A stretch of 64,000 nt of DNA, taken from an uncultured Spartobacteria bacterium. GTDB lineage: Bacteria > Verrucomicrobiota > Verrucomicrobiia > Chthoniobacterales > JAATET01. The position numbers and the translations under genes are program-made. Of the stretch, positions 9,241 through 17,622 are shown piece after piece; the first letter of the stretch is position 1, and each line of letters starts with the position of its first letter. The DNA is taken from assembly GCA_938011325.1 (NCBI GenBank), contig CALLUD010000006.1:186001-250000 (forward strand). Direction: 5' to 3'. The notes beneath the pieces were generated by a model. It did no database searches, was not told the origin of the DNA, and saw nothing but the letters and a program-made list of their open reading frames with translations.

Positions 9241-9990
9241 TCACGTGGTCGCGGGTGCGGTCGCGGTTGCGGCTTCGAGTTGTTCGAGCGCGTATTCGTA
9301 GAGTTTGTAGTCGAGCGCGTTGCGACTTTTGAAAATCTCCAGCGTCTCGGCGGAGATCTTCGATGCCTGGTCGTCGCGGTTCGTCTTGTTCTCGTGCGGC
9401 AGACCCACATCCCGGACCACCGCGAGGCAACGGCGCATCCGCAGCACGCCGCGGGTCGGCTCGGCCTCCTCGTAAATCTTCGAGATGCGATCGATGAGGA
9501 CTTTCATCGATGTGGCGACCTTCTCGGTGACGCCCACGAAAAAATAACGGCTCAACACCTCGCGGTAATTCGATTCGTCGCAGGGCAGCGCGGCAGCCAT
9601 CGCGTTGTAGGTCTTGCGCAGATAGCCCTCGAGATTTTCGAAGCGCACGGGATTCTGCTCCGCGATGTGCTTCTTCTTCTTGAGCGTGTAGTAATACATC
9701 GAAATCTGCATGTCCAACGGCTCACGCAGAAACGTGAAGAGGTGAAATCGCGGGTTCGAAATCACCTCGGGGTAGCGCTCCGGAAGTCGCGCGCCCGGGC
9801 GATTGAAATGCCCTACCAGCAAATCCTCCGCGCCGAACAGCGACGGATCATACGGAAATTCGTTGAAGCGCGGCGGATCGGGAAAGATCGCATGGTAGTC
9901 CGCAATCGGAGTCATGAACTTGCGGAAATACTTCTTGATGCTGGTCCCGTAGCACTTCGGGATGTGATTGAAAACCAACGTCGGCTCCAT
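9241..9990 (-). CDS. Sulfotransferase-family protein
   Basis: A 249-residue protein. A longer open frame reaches 10215, but those extra residues are a low-complexity basic shadow; the ATG at 9990, two bases after the upstream stop codon, gives MEPTLVFNHIPKCYGTSIKK, which aligns with the start of its paralogues. The PAPS loop IPKCYGTS and the 3'-phosphate motif LFTFLREPLDMQISMYYY are intact. The C-terminal tail LEIFKSRNALDYKLYEYALEQLE is nearly the same as in the 7044-8519 protein, showing recent paralogy. The product should sulfate the locus glycan before export. Confidence 0.85.
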   Translation of the reverse strand: MEPTLVFNHIPKCYGTSIKKYFRKFMTPIADYHAIFPDPPRFNEFPYDPSLFGAEDLLVGHFNRPGARLPERYPEVISNPRFHLFTFLREPLDMQISMYYYTLKKKKHIAEQNPVRFENLEGYLRKTYNAMAAALPCDESNYREVLSRYFFVGVTEKVATSMKVLIDRISKIYEEAEPTRGVLRMRRCLAVVRDVGLPHENKTNRDDQASKISAETLEIFKSRNALDYKLYEYALEQLEAATATAPATT

Positions 9991-9992
9991 GA

Positions 9993-10730
9993 TTAACAGC
10001 GCGCCTGGGCGCAACGGTGGAGGTGATAATCGAGACGATTGCGCCGCTTGAAAAGCGCACGGGTGATGAAGCCCACGGAACGGACGAGTTCCTCGATCTC
10101 TGGCTCGGGCTCGATGTTGCGAGCTTCCGCAAGCCAGCTCTCGAGCTGAAGGAGCGTGCGGCGGGCATTTGGCCGATCGGAGAAGCCGCGCAGCCGCCCG
10201 ATCAGCGTTTCGCAAATCCGGCGCAGCGTCGGCCCAAGCGTCGCACCGGCAAGCCCCACGACCCGATACCTCGCGAGCGCAGCCTCGGCCTCGGCCTCGG
10301 ATCGCACGCCGAGATAGCCGCAGAGGGGATTGCGCTTGTCCGCGAGAAATCTCGGGAATGAAGGAAGCTTCTCACCGCGTCTCCGAAGGTGAAAATACGT
10401 CGTGGCATGCGCGCGGAGCGGCTCGTCGAGAATGATCGCCGTCACGAACGCCTCGTCGGAAAAGACCTCGGGATAGAGCTTTTCGAGAAAGACCGTGCCC
10501 GGGCGGGAATGACTGCGAAACGCGAAGGCATGCACCGCGGTGAGCCGTGCCGTGTCGATCGGCAGAATCGGATTGTCGCCGCCCTTGCCGAAGACCTCGG
10601 CATCCGGCTCGTCATGAACGACGGCAAAATTACCGTAAAGAAATTCCCCGAGCCCCTTGCCGCCACAACCGGGAAGCTGGTGGAGGACGAAGGTGGGCTC
10701 GCGTGTCGAGACTGCCTGCTCCGCTACCAC
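9993..10730 (-). CDS. Degenerate sulfotransferase paralogue, probably catalytically inactive
   Basis: A 245-residue protein that keeps the outline of the three downstream paralogues but not the catalytic residues. The loop that reads HIPKCYGTS in its neighbour is HQLPGCGGKG here, so the lysine is lost at the PK position. The 3'-phosphate motif LREPLDMQIS has become IILDEPLRAHAT, losing the Arg and Ser in register. The C-terminal signature survives (ALFKRRNRLDYHLHRC). The frame is intact, so it may be a non-enzymatic partner rather than a pseudogene. It starts with GTG at 10730, overlaps the upstream glycosyltransferase gene by 7 bases, and stops two bases before the next paralogue. Confidence 0.65.
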   Translation of the reverse strand: MVAEQAVSTREPTFVLHQLPGCGGKGLGEFLYGNFAVVHDEPDAEVFGKGGDNPILPIDTARLTAVHAFAFRSHSRPGTVFLEKLYPEVFSDEAFVTAIILDEPLRAHATTYFHLRRRGEKLPSFPRFLADKRNPLCGYLGVRSEAEAEAALARYRVVGLAGATLGPTLRRICETLIGRLRGFSDRPNARRTLLQLESWLAEARNIEPEPEIEELVRSVGFITRALFKRRNRLDYHLHRCAQARC

Positions 10731-11725
10731 GACAACGATCGAATTCCCAGCCGCAGCAGCAGTCCGCTGATCTGACCGCGAAACTGCTCGCCAAAATACA
10801 GCCGCGTCATGCGACGCTTTTCCTTCGGATTGGCCGCGAAGTCCGGGCGCAGCCAGCTCATTTCCGTTTTACCGACGTCCACCATCTTCGCGGATGTTTT
10901 CTGCTCCGGATGCACGCGAAAGCAACCCAGAAAGCGGGGCACACGCACAATCCGGGCACCCGCCGCGCGGAATCGCTGGAGCAAATCCCAGTCGAGCGCG
11001 AAGTGGAAATCGACGTTCAGTTTGCCGCCCGCCTTTTCCCAGATGCTCCGCCGCCAGAAAAGCGTCTCCTGCGGCACGTAATCGAAATACGTGAGCGCCT
11101 CGGGATGATAGGGCGGCGTGATCCAGCGCCCGATCTCGAGGTCGTTCTCGTTGATGAGCAGGCGGTGGCCGTAGATAACATCGATCTCGGGGTGCTGGTC
11201 GAAGAAACTGCCGACGAAGAGCAGGGCGCGCGGCATGAGCAGGTCGTCGGAGTTCAACCAGCCCATGATTTCGCCATCGACCATCGCGAAGGCCTTGTTG
11301 ATGGCGTCGGCCTGGCCGGCATCCGGCTCGGACTTCCATTTGAAATCGTATTCGTTCGACAGCGCCTTGAGCACCTCGACGGTATTGTCCGTCGACACGC
11401 CGTCGTAAACCGCGTAGTCGAGCGCGGGATACGCCTGGTCGAGCACGCTGCGAATCGTGCGCTCGATGAACTGCCCCTGGTTGAACGTCGGCGTGACGAT
11501 GCTGATCGACGGGTAGCGCCCCGTGAAATCGCCGGGATCGAGCACCTCGTGCCGGATTGGCCGCGGCGGATACTGCCGGAGGTTTCCCATGCGCTGGGGA
11601 AGCTGGTTCAGGCAGGTTTGCAGCGCACGGTCGATCTCGGCGTTGATCCAGCGCCAGATGCGGTTTTCCGCCGGCTGTGCGGGAGCCGGGGGTTTCGTTG
11701 CAGTGGGTTCAGTGCCTGTCGTCAT
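10724..11725 (-). CDS. Family 2 glycosyltransferase
   Basis: A 333-residue protein with a classic GT2 GT-A fold. ISIVTPTFNQGQFIERTIRSVL near residue 72 is the nucleotide-binding strand and helix, VYDGVSTDNTVEVL follows, and GWLNSDDLLMPRAL near residue 158 carries the DxD-type metal site. The C-terminal region (FFDQHPEIDVIYG, then ETLFWRRSIWEKAGG) is typical of the family. The ATG at 11725 is chosen because it overlaps the stop codon of the ABC ATPase gene as ATGA; the longer frame starting at 11818 would sit inside that gene. It probably adds one sugar of the exported polysaccharide. Confidence 0.85.
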   Translation of the reverse strand: MTTGTEPTATKPPAPAQPAENRIWRWINAEIDRALQTCLNQLPQRMGNLRQYPPRPIRHEVLDPGDFTGRYPSISIVTPTFNQGQFIERTIRSVLDQAYPALDYAVYDGVSTDNTVEVLKALSNEYDFKWKSEPDAGQADAINKAFAMVDGEIMGWLNSDDLLMPRALLFVGSFFDQHPEIDVIYGHRLLINENDLEIGRWITPPYHPEALTYFDYVPQETLFWRRSIWEKAGGKLNVDFHFALDWDLLQRFRAAGARIVRVPRFLGCFRVHPEQKTSAKMVDVGKTEMSWLRPDFAANPKEKRRMTRLYFGEQFRGQISGLLLRLGIRSLSW

Positions 11726-13167
11726 TCGGAAGCCTCCGCTTGTTGAGCCAGTTCCTGCTGCCGGCGGCGTTTGGCCGCGCCCTTCTCGCGCTGTCCGCTT
11801 TCGATGCCAACATCCCACTCACGGGGTTGGAAATATTTTCCGTCGAATCGCACCTTGTTCTTCGAGCCGACCTGGAAGCGCTTGCTGCGCCGACGCGCGA
11901 GCAACGTCTTGCGCGAATAGAGCGACACGCGGGCCTGATACGATCCCGGGAGAAGCCCGAGCCACGGGAAACGCAGACGCACCTGATATTCGCCGGGGCG
12001 CACCTCGATGATGCGATCGCAATCCCGCTTCGTGCTCATCTTGAGGACCTGCGATTCCATGGCCGATTGCGCGAGGGTCTCAATCGTGGGCAGGCGCAGA
12101 ATTTGCACGACCACGTTGAGCAGGGAAATCTTTTCCTTGATGCGAATGCTGGCCGTGATTTCGGCTGGAGCTTCGTTTCGGAGCACCTGTTCGCCGTCGT
12201 CGCCGGTTGGCGCGGGATTGGGCGAGGAAACAACCACGTCGACGACCTGCGCCTCCGGACTCTCGATCACAAGGTCGGTGGCCTCGCCGCCCTTGATGTG
12301 GCCGGGCCCGCCGGACTGGATGTTGCCGGCGCGCTTCGAGTGCAAGTCCTCCTCGTAGCGTTCGAGCACCTCGGGCGCGCGGCCGTAGGTCACCGTTTTG
12401 CCTTCGGAGAGATACATCGCGTCGTCGCATACCGCGAGGAGGATGTCCGGGAAGTGATGCACGATGATGAACGACGTGCCCTCGTTGCGCAGTTTTTGAA
12501 GCGTCTTGATGCACTTCTCGCGGAACTGCATGTCGCCGACCGCGAGCACTTCATCCATCAGCAGGATGTCGGGCTGCGTGTGGATCGCGCAGGCGAAACC
12601 AAGGCGTGCGGTCATGCCCGAGCTGTAGGTCTGCACCGGCGCGTCGAGCGCATAACCGATTTCGGAATACTCCACCACCGAGTCGAAGCGCTCCTCGATC
12701 TCCTCCTTGGTGAGGCCGAGGATCGACATGTTCGTGTAAATGTTTTCTCGGCCGGTAAGGACGGGATTGAAGCCGGCCCCGAGCGCCAGCAGCGGAGCGA
12801 GGCGCCCGCGCACGGTGACCGAGCCGGTCGTCGGCTTGATCAGGCCCGAGATGATGCGCATGAGCGTTGTTTTTCCGCTTCCGTTGGTGCCGACAAGGCC
12901 AAGCGCGGTGCCACGCGGCAGCTCGAGATTGATATCCTGCAGCGCCCAGAATTCATGCGGCTTGAGCTCGCCGACCCGCGGCGGGCGGCCCACCAGCTCG
13001 CGCGAAATGTCCTGGACTCCGTAAAAGAGCGAGCGCTTCAGATCGCGGCAAAAGCGCTTCGAGACATCCTTGACCTCCAGTGCAGGAGGCCCAACCGGCC
13101 TGACGCGAGGCGAATCCTCCTCGTCGTCGTCGAAATCAAAATCTTCCTCGTAATCGTCGTCCACCAT
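11722..13167 (-). CDS. ABC-type polysaccharide export ATPase (Wzt/TagH-like) with C-terminal extension
   Basis: A 481-residue protein. After an acidic N-terminus (MVDDDYEEDFDFDDDEED) comes an ABC ATPase domain of the carbohydrate-export type: Walker A GTNGSGKTT near residue 90, signature YSSGMTARLGFA, and Walker B DILLMDEVLAVGD. The last 170 residues or so form a beta-rich domain like the Wzt C-terminal carbohydrate-binding domain, which in characterised O-antigen exporters recognises the modified chain end. The start at 13167 overlaps the permease stop codon by one base (TGATG), which is strong evidence for coupling; the longer frame to 13596 lies inside the permease. It should energise export of the sulfated or methylated glycan made by the neighbouring genes. 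Confidence 0.88.
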   Translation of the reverse strand: MVDDDYEEDFDFDDDEEDSPRVRPVGPPALEVKDVSKRFCRDLKRSLFYGVQDISRELVGRPPRVGELKPHEFWALQDINLELPRGTALGLVGTNGSGKTTLMRIISGLIKPTTGSVTVRGRLAPLLALGAGFNPVLTGRENIYTNMSILGLTKEEIEERFDSVVEYSEIGYALDAPVQTYSSGMTARLGFACAIHTQPDILLMDEVLAVGDMQFREKCIKTLQKLRNEGTSFIIVHHFPDILLAVCDDAMYLSEGKTVTYGRAPEVLERYEEDLHSKRAGNIQSGGPGHIKGGEATDLVIESPEAQVVDVVVSSPNPAPTGDDGEQVLRNEAPAEITASIRIKEKISLLNVVVQILRLPTIETLAQSAMESQVLKMSTKRDCDRIIEVRPGEYQVRLRFPWLGLLPGSYQARVSLYSRKTLLARRRSKRFQVGSKNKVRFDGKYFQPREWDVGIESGQREKGAAKRRRQQELAQQAEASE

Positions 13168-14048
13168 CAGGAACTCCACCTTTCGACCACCAGCGGCATC
13201 GATGCGCGAAGGATCGTAAGCCCCACGACCGAGAACACGATCGTCAGAATCGTGACGATCGAGAACTGCGGCAGCAGCGTGAGCGTCTCCCCCATCGCGA
13301 GTTCGCGCGCGGTCACCAGCACATGTGTCACCGGGTTCAAAAACACCCCGGTTCGAAACAATCCGCCCGGCGCAAGCCCTTCCATGGTGAAGGTCACGGG
13401 CGTCACGGCGAGCCCCGCGAGCAGCAGATACTGCATCGAGTTGCCGACATCCTTGTAGAGCAGGCCGACCGGCGCGAGGATCAGCCCGATCACCGTTCCC
13501 AGCGCAACGAGAATCAACAGCGCCAGCGGGAAAAACACGATCGACCCAGGCACCGGGAGCCGGAAGTAGACAAACGCCGCCACGATCAGTGCGCACAGGA
13601 TCGCCATCGCGACGCTTTGCTTCACGAGGTCCGCAATCACGATCGCTTCACGTGGAAAGCGCACCTTCGTCAAAATGCCACGGTTCATTTGGAACGCGCC
13701 AAGCGGCCCTCGCACCGCCTGGGTGAACATCTGCCACATCGCCATGCTGATGAGCAGGTAGGCCGTGCTTTTCTCGGGCGAATCGCTCAGATCGCCAATG
13801 TTGGTAAGGTTGTTTTCACGCGCGACGGTAATGCCGATCGTCCATGCCAGCGGTGGAATGATCAGCCACAGGCTGCCGAGAAAAGACTGCCGGTATTGCG
13901 CCTTCAAATCGCGGAAGGCGAGCATCACGCCCAGCTCCCATGCCGCGATGAAGTCGCGGATCATCCCCCGCAACAGCTTGACCGGTGAAAGCAGGGTGCT
14001 CTCCGATCCGAAAACCATGACCTCGTGATGGCCGCTCTCAAGACTCAT
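13167..14048 (-). CDS. ABC-2 type polysaccharide export permease (Wzm-like)
   Basis: A 293-residue integral membrane protein with about six hydrophobic segments. The region before the first segment (WELGVMLAFRDLKAQYRQSFLGSLWLIIPPL) is the typical ABC-2 polysaccharide-exporter entry. It is paired with the ATPase gene through a TGATG overlap. Together they would move a lipid-linked glycan across the inner membrane in one piece, which fits the cytoplasmic modifying enzymes encoded downstream. It is probably the first gene of the polysaccharide operon, 9 bases after the nadE stop, so read-through from nadE is possible. Confidence 0.88.
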   Translation of the reverse strand: MSLESGHHEVMVFGSESTLLSPVKLLRGMIRDFIAAWELGVMLAFRDLKAQYRQSFLGSLWLIIPPLAWTIGITVARENNLTNIGDLSDSPEKSTAYLLISMAMWQMFTQAVRGPLGAFQMNRGILTKVRFPREAIVIADLVKQSVAMAILCALIVAAFVYFRLPVPGSIVFFPLALLILVALGTVIGLILAPVGLLYKDVGNSMQYLLLAGLAVTPVTFTMEGLAPGGLFRTGVFLNPVTHVLVTARELAMGETLTLLPQFSIVTILTIVFSVVGLTILRASMPLVVERWSS

Positions 14049-14057
14049 AACAGCAAA

Positions 14058-16010
14058 TCAGTTCAGGTTCTCGCATTCCTCGAGCCATGCCGCCGCGACC
14101 GCGTCGCTCGGCATGCGCCAGTCTCCGCGCGGTGACAGGGCGGCCGTGCCAACCTTTGGGCCGTCCGGCATCGCCGACCGCTTGAACTGGCTGGCAAAGA
14201 ATCGCCGGTAGAAAATTTTCAAGACGCGCAGAATCTCGATGGAATCGTATTTTTCGCCGAACGCAAGCGTCGCCAGGAAAAACACCTTCCTCGGGCGCGC
14301 GTGGTTGCGAATGGCGTGAAACAAAAAGAAGTCGTGCAGCTCGTAGGGCCCGATCGCGTCCTCCGTCTTCTGGGCCAGTGAACGATCCTCTGCAAGTGGC
14401 AGCAACTCGGGGCTGATCGGCGTGTCGACAATGTCGTGAAGGATGCGCGAAACCTCGCCCTCGAACTCCTCCTCCGCGCACCACAGCACGAGGTGCTTCA
14501 CGAGCGTCTTGGGCACACCCGCGTTCACGTGATACATCGACATGTGGTCGCCATTGAAGGTGCACCACCCCAGCGCGAGTTCCGAAAGGTCGCCGGTGCC
14601 GAGCACGAGGCCGCCCGTCTGGTTCGCCACGTCCATCAAAATCTGCGTGCGCTCGCGTGCCTGGGCATTCTCGTAGGTCACGTCGTGCGTTCCCTCCGGA
14701 TGCCCGATCGCCCGCAAATGCTGCTCCACCGCCTCGCTGATCGGGATCACGCGGCAGGTCGCCCCCAGCGCACGAATCAATGCCTCGGCATTCGACTGCG
14801 TGCGATCGGTGCTTCCGGGTCCGGGCATCACAACCGCCACAATGTCGGAAATTCCGCGTCCCGCCGCCTGCACCGCGCGCACGGCCACCAGCAGGGCAAG
14901 CGTGGAATCCAGTCCGCCGGAAATCCCGATGACCACCGAGCGTGCACCCGTATGCCGGAGGCGCTTCGCGAACCCGGTCGACTGAATCGCAAAAATCTCC
15001 CGACAATGCTCGGCCCGCCGGGCCGGATCGCTCGGAATGAACGGATGTGCCGGCAGCGGACGATGCAGCGTCGCCGACGCGATCGCCTTTCCGCCAAGCC
15101 CCACCGGAATCCGCCTCCACCTGCGGTCGCTCGTGGCCGCCGAAAACGTGCTGCTCAACGCGCGATTGACGGCAATGCGATCCAGGTCGAGATCGGCAAT
15201 CCGCCACGTCGTGGAAAACGAGAACCGCTCCGTCTCCCCAAGCGTGAGGCCGCATTCGGAAATGATCCCGTGACCCGAGCAGACAATGTCCGTGGTGGAT
15301 TCCCCGGGGCCCGCCGACGCGTAAAGATAACCGGCCAGGCAGCGCGCACTCTGCTGGCGCACGAGGTCGCGGCGATAATCCGCCTTGCCGAGGATTTCGT
15401 TGCTCGCCGAGGGATTGACCAAAATGGTCGCGCCGGCCACCGCGAGCGGGCCGCTGACCGGTTCCGGCCCCCAAAGGTCTTCGCAGATCTCGATTCCGAT
15501 CGCGATCCGGTCATCGTCCTTTGACGTGAAAATCAGGTCCGCCCCCACCGGCACACGGGCACCTCCCAGCTCGATCTCGTCGACCGTCAACGCGGAGGCT
15601 CGAGAAAACCACCGCTCCTCGTAGAACTCGCCGGTCGTCGGCAGGCACGTCTTGGGAACAATCCCCGCAATGCCCCCCGGAGTCGCGAACGCCGCGCAGT
15701 TGAAGATGCGTCCGCCAATGCGCAGCGGCAGGCCGAAAACGACAGCCAACTCCAGTTTCGCCGCCGCTTTCGCGATCTCCACCGCCCCCTCGCGACAGGC
15801 CTCGAGCAGCGTCTCCTGATAGAAAAGGTCCGCACAGGAATAGCCGCAGATCCCCAGCTCCGGAAAGGCCACCAGCTCCACTCCCTCCGCCGACAGCTTC
15901 TCCATGGCGGCGATTGTTGCCGCCACGTTTGCCCGCACGTCGCCCACGGCCAGCTCCGGCGAGCAAACCGCCACGCGGAGGAATCCGAAATCTCGCAGCG
16001 AGCCGGTCAT
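14058..16010 (-). CDS. nadE: Glutamine-dependent NAD(+) synthetase
   Basis: A 650-residue two-domain enzyme that amidates nicotinic acid adenine dinucleotide to NAD using ATP and glutamine. Residues 1-280 are the nitrilase-type glutaminase: catalytic Glu in VAFPELGICGYS, Lys in VPKTCLPTTGEFYEERWF and nucleophile Cys in IGIEICEDLWGP near residue 176. The C-terminal synthetase has the PP-loop VIGISGGLDSTLALLVA and later VLGTGDLSELALGWCTFNGDH. Length and order match the long eukaryote-like/actinobacterial NadE form. The ATG at 16010 gives the expected N-terminus just before the first beta strand. Housekeeping gene preceding the polysaccharide operon on the same strand. Confidence 0.93.
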   Translation of the reverse strand: MTGSLRDFGFLRVAVCSPELAVGDVRANVAATIAAMEKLSAEGVELVAFPELGICGYSCADLFYQETLLEACREGAVEIAKAAAKLELAVVFGLPLRIGGRIFNCAAFATPGGIAGIVPKTCLPTTGEFYEERWFSRASALTVDEIELGGARVPVGADLIFTSKDDDRIAIGIEICEDLWGPEPVSGPLAVAGATILVNPSASNEILGKADYRRDLVRQQSARCLAGYLYASAGPGESTTDIVCSGHGIISECGLTLGETERFSFSTTWRIADLDLDRIAVNRALSSTFSAATSDRRWRRIPVGLGGKAIASATLHRPLPAHPFIPSDPARRAEHCREIFAIQSTGFAKRLRHTGARSVVIGISGGLDSTLALLVAVRAVQAAGRGISDIVAVVMPGPGSTDRTQSNAEALIRALGATCRVIPISEAVEQHLRAIGHPEGTHDVTYENAQARERTQILMDVANQTGGLVLGTGDLSELALGWCTFNGDHMSMYHVNAGVPKTLVKHLVLWCAEEEFEGEVSRILHDIVDTPISPELLPLAEDRSLAQKTEDAIGPYELHDFFLFHAIRNHARPRKVFFLATLAFGEKYDSIEILRVLKIFYRRFFASQFKRSAMPDGPKVGTAALSPRGDWRMPSDAVAAAWLEECENLN

Positions 16011-16128
16011 GTCAAAAGCGATCGGTTCGAGGCAAGCTGCCGCCCTTGGTCAGCCGCGGAAATTTGCACGGAACCACATGTCGGGAGTTGGAATTTGAGG
16101 GCCGGATGATCGGCAAAAAGGTCCTTGG

Positions 16129-16644
16129 TCAGGCAATGGAAAGGAGCTTGAGCGCCATCGGAAGCACGGAACGGCCGCGATCGAGCCATTGACGCAGCTC
16201 GTCGATCCGCGCCTTGGTCGCCTGACGCTCGCTCTCCGGCAGATCCGGAAGAGCCGCCTCCATGCGGCGCACGCGTTCAGTCGCCTGCTCCACCTTGGGC
16301 AGCAATTGCTCCTTGATGAATGAGGAGGCGAACCGGCTCAGTTCCAGATCCGCCACGAAATGGTCCCGGCGTTCCCCCGGGCTGTAAACCGCCTTCACCG
16401 CGCCGACCGCCCGCAACGCCTTCAAACCCTGGCTCGCCGCCCCGAGGCTGATGTCGAGCCGGTTCATGAGGTCCTCCATGGTCAGCGGCCGTGTGGAAAC
16501 AAACAAAAGCCCGTAAATCTCGCCGATGGATTTTGGCAAACCGAGAAGCCGGAAAAAATTGATGAACATCTCGATGGCCTCCATTTCAATTGGACCCAGG
16601 GTCCCCCCAGCTTTGGCCATCGCCGGACGCGAATCGGAATACAT
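16129..16644 (-). CDS. GbsR/MarR-type winged-helix transcriptional regulator
   Basis: A 171-residue protein. Residues 20-100 form a winged helix-turn-helix like that of GbsR, a MarR-superfamily repressor: FFRLLGLPKSIGEIYGLLF, then RPLTMEDLMNRLDISLGAASQGLKALRAVGAVKAVY. The remaining 70 residues are helical, with HFVADLELSRFASSFIKEQLLPKVEQATERV, probably for dimerisation. GbsR proteins control osmoprotectant uptake or synthesis, or envelope genes in other phyla; nothing in this neighbourhood shows the target. A TTGGA-N11-TCCAA inverted repeat begins at its start codon and could be its own operator. Confidence 0.78.
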   Translation of the reverse strand: MYSDSRPAMAKAGGTLGPIEMEAIEMFINFFRLLGLPKSIGEIYGLLFVSTRPLTMEDLMNRLDISLGAASQGLKALRAVGAVKAVYSPGERRDHFVADLELSRFASSFIKEQLLPKVEQATERVRRMEAALPDLPESERQATKARIDELRQWLDRGRSVLPMALKLLSIA

Positions 16645-16664
16645 TGGAGTCCAGTGTGGTCCAA
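16644..16664. promoter_or_regulatory. Imperfect inverted repeat at the GbsR-type gene start, candidate autoregulatory operator
   Basis: TTGGA and TCCAA arms separated by 11 bases, with partly mirrored CCA/TGG inner triplets, lie directly over and upstream of the start codon at 16644. Position and symmetry fit an operator bound by the dimeric regulator encoded there. Seen by eye only; no promoter of good consensus is attached. Confidence 0.3.
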
Positions 16665-16674
16665 ATACTTCAGT

Positions 16675-16696
16675 GGCTTCAATAAAAAATGAAGCC
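16675..16696. terminator. Perfect 7-bp hairpin with A-rich loop between the regulator and protease genes
   Basis: GGCTTCA and TGAAGCC flank an 8-base A-rich loop. The hairpin lies downstream of the matrixin-like protease stop (16714) on the minus strand and upstream of the regulator gene. It could end the protease transcript or be a regulatory palindrome; a run of T after the stem is lacking, so termination is uncertain. Confidence 0.35.
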
Positions 16697-16713
16697 TGCT
16701 CACGGCGAGGCGG

Positions 16714-17622
16714 TTAACGCCCCCGCCGGCGTTCCATGCGCACGCTCTTGACCCGTTTGAGTTTCGGAGCGCCGGTGTCGACGTAAATGGAGATGCGGTT
16801 GATCCCCGGCTTGAGGCGGAGGGTGCGTCGCCAGTTTTCGAGGCCACGAGCCGGGAAGGCCTTCCTGGGCGAGATGCGATCATTCACGAGGTATACCTTC
16901 GTGACCCGTGAGGACTTCGCGGTGCCACGGAACGTAAAGCGCCGCCGATTGGTCACCGTATATCGTCGGCCGGGTTTTTTGAACTCGGCCAACTGCGAAG
17001 CACCATTTCTCCCATAAAGCGCCTGCGCCCCGGCAATGTCGTCGCTCAGCACCGTATCGATATCCGAGACGCTGCTGTTCATGATCGCCCTGACGAACTG
17101 CCCAAACTTATCCGGGTGATCCAGCCCCAGCACGTGGCCAAACTCGTGGATCAACACGCGGCGCAGATCGTAGAGCGTGCCACCGCCCTGAGCCCTCCGG
17201 AGGGGGCCGCGATAGGAATTGAAGGCGTAAGCCCTGTTCACGACCACATCGGCTTCGATGCGTTCGTTGCCATTTCGCCACTCGGTGGTCACCGCCACGG
17301 CGCCTCCAAAGGAGAATCCGAAAACCGTATCGTCGAAAAAGACGCTGTTGAATCCATCACCGTCCCTGATGGGCACCGTCGAATTGCGCACGACATAAAA
17401 TTGCGACGATCGAATGTATTCGTTCCAAATCGCCGCGGCCGTCTCGGCAACCGCGTTCCACGAGGGGGCGCCATCAATCAACTGGCCGCCTGAGCCCCCA
17501 AGTTGCAACTGGAGGACGATGCGCTTCGTCTTCCACCGGCTGCCGAGAAATGCGTAACCCCACGCCGCGGAAGTCGACAGCACGGCGAAAGCGAGCAAGG
17601 CGGGAATCCAGCGACCCCTCAT
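16714..17622 (-). CDS. Secreted matrixin-like zinc metalloprotease (M10 family)
   Basis: A 302-residue protein. The ATG at 17622 is chosen because it overlaps the upstream stop as ATGA and is followed by a signal peptide (MRGRWIPALLAFAVLSTSAAWG). The central domain carries the zinc motif HEFGHVLGLDHPD followed by the Met-turn region (AIMNSSVSD) and a last helix ending in IAGAQALYG, the matrixin arrangement. The last 90 residues are a small beta domain (PGRRYTVTNRRRFTFRGTAKSSRVTKVYLVNDR) with a basic end, perhaps a wall- or matrix-binding module. No pro-peptide cysteine switch was noticed. It is probably periplasmic or extracellular; the substrate is unknown. Confidence 0.83.
   Translation of the reverse strand: MRGRWIPALLAFAVLSTSAAWGYAFLGSRWKTKRIVLQLQLGGSGGQLIDGAPSWNAVAETAAAIWNEYIRSSQFYVVRNSTVPIRDGDGFNSVFFDDTVFGFSFGGAVAVTTEWRNGNERIEADVVVNRAYAFNSYRGPLRRAQGGGTLYDLRRVLIHEFGHVLGLDHPDKFGQFVRAIMNSSVSDIDTVLSDDIAGAQALYGRNGASQLAEFKKPGRRYTVTNRRRFTFRGTAKSSRVTKVYLVNDRISPRKAFPARGLENWRRTLRLKPGINRISIYVDTGAPKLKRVKSVRMERRRGR

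Noticed and set aside
9993..10730. Calling the degenerate sulfotransferase copy a pseudogene
   Set aside because: The frame is intact, overlaps its neighbour as other operon genes do, and ends with the conserved paralogue tail, so it is kept as a coding gene with doubtful catalysis.
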